Assembly (NCBI GenBank): GCA_947565875.1
Contig: CANOHR010000030.1
Coordinates: forward strand, 1-9,183
Source: an uncultured Pseudoflavonifractor sp.
GTDB taxonomy: Bacteria > Bacillota > Clostridia > Oscillospirales > Oscillospiraceae
Direction of reading: 5' to 3'
DNA length: 9,183 nt
The notes beneath the pieces are model-generated. The model was not told the origin of the DNA, searched no databases, and saw only the letters and a list, made by a program, of their open reading frames with translations. Position numbers and translations under genes: made by a program. Below, piece after piece: positions 5,663 through 9,183 of this stretch (within the stretch, counting starts at the first letter, position 1; every line of letters starts with the position of its first letter).

Positions 5663-5786
5663 AAGGGGACTGGACGCTTTTGGTCTAAGCCCCTCCGACT
5701 TTGCAAAATTCACTCTGGGGCAATAGGGCTTTGCCCCAAAGTGAATTTCGCTCCGCTCCGGGTCTTGCCCCAAAAGCAGTCCCCTT
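5663..5786. repeat. Nested stem-loops between tube and chaperone genes
   Basis: The outer arms are AAGGGGACTG (5663-5672) with 5777-5786, and CTTTTGG (5677-5683) with 5770-5776; the left arm carries four extra bases between its two blocks. Inside is a second hairpin, 5706-5723 with 5731-5748, with one mismatch and a seven-base loop. In the minus-strand transcript this follows the tube stop by about ten bases. No U-run follows, so I regard it as a possible RNA stabiliser or attenuator that keeps tube expression above chaperone expression, or a mobile palindromic element. Confidence 0.6.
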
Positions 5787-5795
5787 CTCCGCCCT

Positions 5796-6230
5796 TCACG
5801 CCTGGATCATATCCAAATACTCAAAGTCCTCAAAGGTGAAGGGGCACTCCACCTTTCCCAGCTGCTTGGCCTCGAAGTCCACCAGGGTGAGGTCGTCGAA
5901 GCTCACGTTGGACAGGCTCACCCGCTCGGCTCCGTAGGCGTCAGGGTCGTCCAGCTTGGTCACGATGGTAAAGCGGGGATCGGTCCCCTTTTTCATGGCC
6001 TCCCCCAGCAACTGGCCCATCCGGGAGTTGACCTTGTGGAGCTTCAGGCTCCCCGTCCCCGACAGGCCCATGACCTTGTGGCCGTCCATCAGCCGCCCAC
6101 ACAGGGACACTGTCTCCTTATCCGCAGAGATCTTGGCCTGACAGCCATAGCACTCCGCCACCTGCTCGCCGTCCATCCAGACCGTGCCCCAGGTACCGGC
6201 GATCACCCTTTTCGCAGAATCCATTTTCAT
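5796..6230 (-). CDS. xkdM: Phage tail tube protein XkdM (DUF2001)
   Basis: This 144-residue protein matches XkdM, the subunit that stacks into the inner tube of contractile tails. Visible family signatures are VIAGTWGTVWMDGEQVAECYGCQAKI (residues 9-34), the VSLCGRLMDGHKVMGLSGTGSLKLHKVNSRM block in the middle, and a C-terminal set of strands (RVSLSNVSFDDLTLVDFEAKQLG) ending with ECPFTFEDFEYLDMI. Tube and sheath are the most abundant tail proteins. The start at ATG 6230 has GGAGG eight bases upstream; a second in-frame ATG two codons later has a poorer spacing. The gene begins 16 bases after the sheath stop and its ribosome site sits in that spacer. Length is standard. Confidence 0.93.
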   Translation of the reverse strand: MKMDSAKRVIAGTWGTVWMDGEQVAECYGCQAKISADKETVSLCGRLMDGHKVMGLSGTGSLKLHKVNSRMGQLLGEAMKKGTDPRFTIVTKLDDPDAYGAERVSLSNVSFDDLTLVDFEAKQLGKVECPFTFEDFEYLDMIQA

Positions 6231-6246
6231 TTTGTTTTCCTCCCTC

Positions 6247-7311
6247 TCAGTGGTTAACTACGATCACGATGTTTTCGATGGCGTCAAAAATACGGATGGA
6301 ACAGGCCAGGAACACGGTATTCCCCGTATCCGCCTCTTTGATCTCCTGCTCGTCCATCCCGGCGGTATCCACGCCCTTGTCCTCCAGATAGGCCCGGACG
6401 CTCTCCACGTCGATCCCCACCGTGCTTCCCTCCTGAAGGACCCCCTCCTCCTCCAGGGAAGTGAGATAGTCCCGCACTGCGGAAATCAGCAGACACTTGT
6501 CGTCATAGGAGGCGGTATGCCGCCCGATCCAGCTGTCCTGACAGGCCCGACGGAGGTTCGCCTGAATGAGGTCACGCACCTCCACGATCTTGATCTTCTT
6601 CAGGCTCTCGTTCTGTCCGGGGCGCAGGGTCTGAAGGCTGTTGACCCCCAGGCCGATCTTCACCTTTTCCCCGTCGTGGATCAGCACCAGCTTTCCGGCG
6701 TCCACCGCCTCATCCGCTTCCGTGGGGGAGAGCCGGTCCACATCCGTCACCTCCGGCAGGGGCGCGTAGGTGCAGGACATGGTCATAGGTGTGCCCACCA
6801 GCAGCCCGGCGATCCGGGAGCAGTATTCGCCCGCCGTATAGCTTTGCTCCTTCCCCTGAATGCCCGAGGCGGCAAAGTTGACGATGGCCTCATGGTCTCC
6901 GGCATAGTTGGGCAGCACCGCCTTGGCAATGGAGGAGCCCTCCTCCCGGACCGCCTTCACCCAATCGGCGATCTCCACGGCCTCCTCCTGGGTGAGATCG
7001 GAGGGACCCGCCAGATAGTCAAAGGACTGATCCCCCAGCCAGGCCAGCGCCTCCTCCAGCCCAGCGGCGTCCGACGCCACGACGCACAGAAGCACCTTCC
7101 GCGGCCGGGTCTCATACCCGGTAAAGGCGCGCTGGATATAGGCCTTGTTTTCCGCTCCCAACTCCTTGGGGATCTGCCGCTCCGAGGTCAGGGTATAGTT
7201 TCCCGCCGCCTTGGCGTCCCGGACGATGACCGCCACGATCCCCTTGCGGATCCGCTGCGCGGCAGCCTCCGCCGCCGCTTTAAAAATCACATTGATACTG
7301 GGTAAACCCAT
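6247..7311 (-). CDS. xkdK: Phage tail sheath protein (XkdK)
   Basis: This 354-residue protein is the contractile sheath subunit, identified by the MGLPSINVIFKAAAEAA start typical of clostridial and Bacillus sheaths. An NFAASGIQG stretch and TAGEYCSRIAGLLVGTPMTMSCTYAPLPEV lie in the middle (residues about 170-212). The C-terminal domain follows: LVLIHDGEKVKIGLGVNSLQTL, then KIKIVEVRDLIQANLRRACQDSWIG, ending in the strand pair TVFLACSIRIFDAIENIVIVVNH. The C-terminal part locks neighbouring subunits and the tube. The ATG at 7311 has AAGGAGG with an 8-base spacer, and the leader (7312-7354) is A-rich in the transcript, favouring high translation. The length is at the short end for sheaths, implying the minimal core without surface insertions. 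The gene is intact. Confidence 0.95.
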   Translation of the reverse strand: MGLPSINVIFKAAAEAAAQRIRKGIVAVIVRDAKAAGNYTLTSERQIPKELGAENKAYIQRAFTGYETRPRKVLLCVVASDAAGLEEALAWLGDQSFDYLAGPSDLTQEEAVEIADWVKAVREEGSSIAKAVLPNYAGDHEAIVNFAASGIQGKEQSYTAGEYCSRIAGLLVGTPMTMSCTYAPLPEVTDVDRLSPTEADEAVDAGKLVLIHDGEKVKIGLGVNSLQTLRPGQNESLKKIKIVEVRDLIQANLRRACQDSWIGRHTASYDDKCLLISAVRDYLTSLEEEGVLQEGSTVGIDVESVRAYLEDKGVDTAGMDEQEIKEADTGNTVFLACSIRIFDAIENIVIVVNH

Positions 7312-7354
7312 TTTTTCTTCCTCCTTGTTTTTATCGTTTTATGGTTGTTTTTTA

Positions 7355-7792
7355 TTATTTGATCCTGACGCTGACGTTTTGGAGAAGAGGGTATTGCTCC
7401 TCCCCGCTCCAGCGTTCGCTGAATGAAATGGACAGCGTTACCTGGGCCTGGTCATAGCCGTGTTCCCCCTGGATCCGGTCCACATGGGGGTTTCTGTCCC
7501 CCACCGGAAAATATCCGTGGGAAAAAAGGGCCATCACCTCCGCCTCCCTCTGACAAAGGGCGGGGACGTGGCTGTGATGGTAAAGGTCGGTCTCCAGGTA
7601 AATGGTGATCTTCCCCTCCATGGTAAAGCGGGTATCAAACCCTCCCGCCTCCTCCTGGACGACCTTTCCCACCTCCACCAGGAACGCGGGCCGTTCAAAG
7701 CCCTGGGGGACATAGTCGGTATAACAGATCACCTCCGGCCACCTGTCCCTCAGCCGCCGGATCATACCGTCCATAATGTCAATCTGTGTCAT
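7355..7792 (-). CDS. Phage tail terminator-like protein (DUF6838-type)
   Basis: This 145-residue protein sits between the head closure protein and the sheath, the usual place of the tail terminator that caps the tube and joins it to the head. It begins MTQIDIMDGMIRRLRDRWP and continues with EVICYTDYVPQGFERPAFLVEVG (residues 20-42), a strand-rich middle (TRFTMEGKITIYLETD) and a C-terminal strand set (DQAQVTLSISFSERW, then QNVSVRIK). This agrees with the tail-terminator-like family DUF6838 as I recall it. The ATG at 7792 has GGAGG only three bases upstream, shorter than ideal but with no better alternative. The spacer to the preceding gene is 44 bases. Function is inferred from family and position. 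Confidence 0.75.
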   Translation of the reverse strand: MTQIDIMDGMIRRLRDRWPEVICYTDYVPQGFERPAFLVEVGKVVQEEAGGFDTRFTMEGKITIYLETDLYHHSHVPALCQREAEVMALFSHGYFPVGDRNPHVDRIQGEHGYDQAQVTLSISFSERWSGEEQYPLLQNVSVRIK

Positions 7793-7836
7793 ATTCCTCC
7801 GTGCCTCCCTGTTTCTGACGGCGAACGAGGGCCGCC

Positions 7837-8472
7837 TTACGGTTCCACGATCCGTTCGATCTCTGTCTCACGCCTTTCCCTTTCCGGCTCGTGACAGATC
7901 TTTACCCACCAGGGCGCCGGATCGTCCCCCACCGTCACCAGACTGCCCGGCTGGAGCGCTACTTCAGCGGGGGTCACCAACGCCAGCCGGACCGTGTTTC
8001 GGGCCATGGGGCCTTGCAGCTGATGTTCCTGAAGCTTTTCGCCGCACACGGCGTCAAAACGGATCTCCCGGCCCGTTCCCCGCTCCTCCCCCTTGCACCT
8101 CCGAGGCCTGACCTGGACAGCCTTTACCGCCAGATGCCCTCGTCCCACAGGGGTAAGGGAGATTGGCAAATAGAACAGTCCCCTCCAACGAATGGCATTA
8201 CGCAAGGTAAAGCCCTGCCGTCGGAGGATAAATTCCGCCTCCTGTCCGCTGACGCCGCTGTCGGCGTATAGGGTGAAAGCGCCTGTGGGCGTTACCCTTG
8301 CCCAGGCCTTCCGGTATTCGGACCATTTCCAGCCTTCTCCGGCACAAGCTCCGCACTTGTTTTCCATAGGGGCGCACAGTGTGCGCCCGCCGCAGCACCT
8401 CAAACTCCGGAACGCCAGCAGGCTTACCCTCTGGTCCAACTCCCCGGCATCAGGACCCCGAATTATCTCCAT
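7837..8472 (-). CDS. Head closure / head-tail joining protein with palindromic insert
   Basis: This 211-residue protein lies second in the operon, where the head-tail joining (closure) protein is normally found. Residues 11-20 (ELDQRVSLLA) and the part from about 48 (WKWSEYRKAWARVTPTGAF) resemble the strands of closure proteins. Residues 65-105 (SGVSGQEAEFILRRQGFTLR, IRWRGLFYLPIS) continue the fold. Residues 28-36 (GGRTLCAPM) are encoded by a 25-bp palindromic element, and the surrounding stretch is Cys-rich (C26, C27, C33, C40, C43), so an insertion of up to about 20 residues seems likely. The second half (about 125-211) has strands such as LVTPAEVALQPGSLVTVGDD and may be a second domain. 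The start at ATG 8472 has AGGAGG six bases upstream; the frame is open to 8598 but that part shadows the connector gene. It overlaps the connector gene by 23 bases. Confidence 0.72.
   Translation of the reverse strand: MEIIRGPDAGELDQRVSLLAFRSLRCCGGRTLCAPMENKCGACAGEGWKWSEYRKAWARVTPTGAFTLYADSGVSGQEAEFILRRQGFTLRNAIRWRGLFYLPISLTPVGRGHLAVKAVQVRPRRCKGEERGTGREIRFDAVCGEKLQEHQLQGPMARNTVRLALVTPAEVALQPGSLVTVGDDPAPWWVKICHEPERERRETEIERIVEP
8366..8390 (+). repeat. 25-bp GCGCACA palindromic element, copy C, inside a gene
   Basis: GGGCGCACA (8370-8378) and TGTGCGCCC (8380-8388) pair perfectly around one G. The flanks ATAGG and GC match copies A and B. It lies within the coding region of the head closure protein and is read in frame without a stop, encoding part of a Cys-rich loop near residues 28-36. 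Confidence 0.85.
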
Positions 8473-8809
8473 GGTCTCCCTCCTTTCCGGCGTCGGTATT
8501 GGGATCACCCGTTTCCTCTGTCCGCTTAAGCTGCTCGATGATCCTTTGGACCGCCCCGTCGTCCTCCGGGGCGGCCCCACCGGCTCCCCGCCGCTCATAG
8601 TAGGTCAGAGCCAGGCTGTGACAGGCCCTATCATAGAGCGCCCGCCTGCCGCTCCCAGCAGCCGGCAAGGCCACCCCGGCTCCTGCCAGGTACGCCCGAG
8701 CGGCCAGGACCATGCCCATCACCAGAGCATCTTCCTCGCTCCCCTCCAGGCGCATATAGGCCTTGGCCGCCGCCAACTCCTCAGGGTACAGCCGTTCGTA
8801 TGTCTCCAT
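8450..8809 (-). CDS. gp6-like head-tail connector
   Basis: This 119-residue, mostly helical protein resembles the HK97 gp6-like head-tail connector family. Members form a ring under the portal and pass DNA to the tail. Supporting features are the N-terminal helix (ELAAAKAYMRLEGSEEDALV), the VLAARAYLAGAGVAL segment around residues 34-48, and ALYDRACHSLALTYYERRG around 57-75, the most characteristic part. The C-terminus (GDPNTDAGKEGDHGDNSGS) is acidic and probably disordered; its last codons overlap the start of the closure gene. The ATG at 8809 has AAGGAGG seven bases upstream. It is the first gene of the operon, directly after the control region. No portal, protease or capsid gene precedes it, which is unusual for this family. 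Confidence 0.82.
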   Translation of the reverse strand: METYERLYPEELAAAKAYMRLEGSEEDALVMGMVLAARAYLAGAGVALPAAGSGRRALYDRACHSLALTYYERRGAGGAAPEDDGAVQRIIEQLKRTEETGDPNTDAGKEGDHGDNSGS

Positions 8810-8863
8810 ACCGTTTCCTCCTTTCTATCCATGTCTGGTCCATCCGGGTCCTCCCCTCTCCAT

Positions 8864-8884
8864 TTGGTACGCTTTGCGCACCAA
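8864..8884. promoter_or_regulatory. Operator-like palindrome O1
   Basis: Half-sites TTGGTACGC (8864-8872) and GCGCACCAA (8876-8884) form a 21-bp palindrome around TTT with a single unpaired position per arm. They share the sequence TTGGTRCGY with the sites at 9033 and 9069. The site sits in the presumed 5' leader of the tail operon, about 170 bases from the promoter-proximal sites, so it could serve DNA looping or roadblocking by a dimeric repressor. Confidence 0.7.
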
Positions 8885-9033
8885 TCTGTGCAAAAAAATT
8901 TCCCACCGGGGCCTGTATCTCAGGGAAAAGCCCATACTCTGCCTCTTTTTATATAAAAGAAGCCATTTATTCCGGCCAACCGGCAAGTTCCATCGGTGGA
9001 TCAGAACGGTCCCCCATAGTATCTCTGCCCATT

Positions 9034-9052
9034 TGGTGCGTTCCACGTACCA
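9034..9052. promoter_or_regulatory. Operator-like palindrome O2 over the minus-strand transcription start
   Basis: TGGTGCGT (9034-9041) and ACGTACCA (9045-9052) pair around TCC with one changed position per arm, matching O1. The site begins directly after the -10 box of the minus promoter (9059-9054) and covers the expected transcription start near 9047, an ideal place to block the tail operon. Confidence 0.72.
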
Positions 9053-9053
9053 C

Positions 9054-9082
9054 ATGATACTACGCCTTTTGGTACGTGTCAA
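9054..9082 (-). promoter_or_regulatory. Promoter of the tail operon
   Basis: On the minus strand a perfect -35 box TTGACA (9082-9077) is followed after 17 bases by TATCAT (9059-9054), five of six matches to the sigma-A -10 consensus. Transcription would start near 9047 and run into the head-tail connector gene after a leader of about 240 bases. Operator-like sites overlap both ends, so it is likely repressor-controlled. Confidence 0.72.
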
Positions 9083-9088
9083 GTGATT
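9069..9088. promoter_or_regulatory. Operator-like half-site O3 over the -35 box
   Basis: TTGGTACGT (9069-9077) is identical in type to the half-sites of O1 and O2, but the partner half (9081-9088) matches poorly. The centre would lie 36 bases from that of O2. It overlaps the spacer and -35 box of the minus promoter. It may be a weak second binding site for the same regulator. Confidence 0.5.
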
Positions 9089-9111
9089 TTTTTATTTTTT
9101 CAAAAAATATG

Positions 9112-9139
9112 TTGCGTGCGGTGTAATTTGTGGTATAAT
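9112..9139 (+). promoter_or_regulatory. Promoter of the right-edge gene
   Basis: A perfect -10 TATAAT (9134-9139) preceded by TG one base upstream (extended -10) has a weak -35 TTGCGT (9112-9117) at a 16-base spacing. The start would fall near 9146, about 21 bases before the ATG at 9168. It lies back-to-back with the tail operon promoter. Confidence 0.72.
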
Positions 9140-9167
9140 CTTATAAACAGGTAAGGAGGCTACGAGC

Positions 9168-9183
9168 ATGGGCTTTTCCCTGA
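9168..9183 (+). CDS. Start of a divergent gene, possibly the regulator (cut by window edge)
   Basis: Only five codons (MGFSL) are visible. The case for a real gene is strong: AAGGAGG at 9153-9159 with an 8-base spacer to the ATG, and an extended -10 promoter just upstream. Its divergent position next to paired operator-like sites suggests a phage-type repressor, but the visible residues cannot show this. A different product such as an unrelated host gene is possible. Confidence 0.6.

Larger units (their letters stand above)
8810..9167. promoter_or_regulatory. Divergent control region of the tail operon
   Basis: These 358 bases separate the first tail gene (minus strand) from a plus-strand gene at the right edge. 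They hold two back-to-back promoters and two or three TTGGTRCGY operator-like sites, listed separately. The part 8885-9030 is AT-rich in places and carries only a weak extra minus-strand promoter candidate (TTGGCC at 8979-8974, 18 bases, TATATA at 8955-8950). An open frame on the minus strand (9082-8825) begins inside the promoter and looks non-coding. Confidence 0.7.

Noticed and set aside
5639..5668. Internal promoter for the chaperone gene (TTGGAG, 18 bases, TAAAAT on the minus strand)
   Set aside because: The -35 box matches only half of the consensus and the spacing is not optimal; simple AT-richness before a strong ribosome site explains it.
6184..7305. Long plus-strand frame of 373 codons
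   Set aside because: It is the antisense shadow of the sheath gene, with low-complexity His, Gly, Leu composition and no ribosome site.
8825..9082. Minus-strand frame of 85 codons in the control region
   Set aside because: Its start codons lie within or next to the promoter boxes of the same strand, before the expected transcription start, and no ribosome site precedes an internal ATG. The sequence carries operators instead.

Overview
The window is the tail module of a contractile-tailed (myovirus-type) prophage or prophage-derived element. The gene order follows the PBSX/XkdK-to-XkdV plan, and almost all of it is encoded on the minus strand, so it reads from right to left. High GC content, strong AGGAGG ribosome binding sites and short palindromes flanked by GTAGGG and CCGC suggest a high-GC member of the Clostridia. 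Oscillospiraceae relatives are the most likely host. That assignment rests on general pattern recognition, not on a marker gene.

Layout in transcription order (minus strand): a gp6-like head-tail connector (8809-8450), a head closure/joining protein carrying a palindromic repeat inside its coding region (8472-7837), a tail terminator (7792-7355), tail sheath XkdK (7311-6247), tail tube XkdM (6230-5796), a hairpin-rich spacer, tail assembly chaperone XkdN with a predicted -1 frameshift product (5608-5231 and 5608-5082), and a 428-bp repeat-filled gap. After the gap come LysM protein XkdP (4653-3811), hub XkdQ (3814-2822), XkdR/DUF2577 (2821-2570), XkdS/DUF2634 (2573-2139), baseplate J XkdT (2146-1100), XkdU/DUF2313 (1103-570) and a tail fibre that runs off the left edge (573-1). 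The baseplate genes overlap by 4 to 8 bases or abut, which suggests translational coupling.

Two absences stand out. The tape measure gene, expected between the chaperone and XkdP, is missing; its place holds only palindromic repeats of several families. Portal, protease and capsid genes, which normally precede the gp6-like connector, are also missing. Instead, the operon starts at a compact divergent control region (8810-9167). A consensus-like minus-strand promoter (TTGACA, 17 bp, TATCAT) there lies among near-identical half-sites (TTGGTRCGY). It faces a plus-strand promoter for a gene whose first codons lie at the right edge. This looks like direct repressor control of a headless tail operon, as expected of a tailocin-type element. 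With no tape measure in the window, it could equally be a decaying prophage or one whose tape measure is encoded elsewhere.
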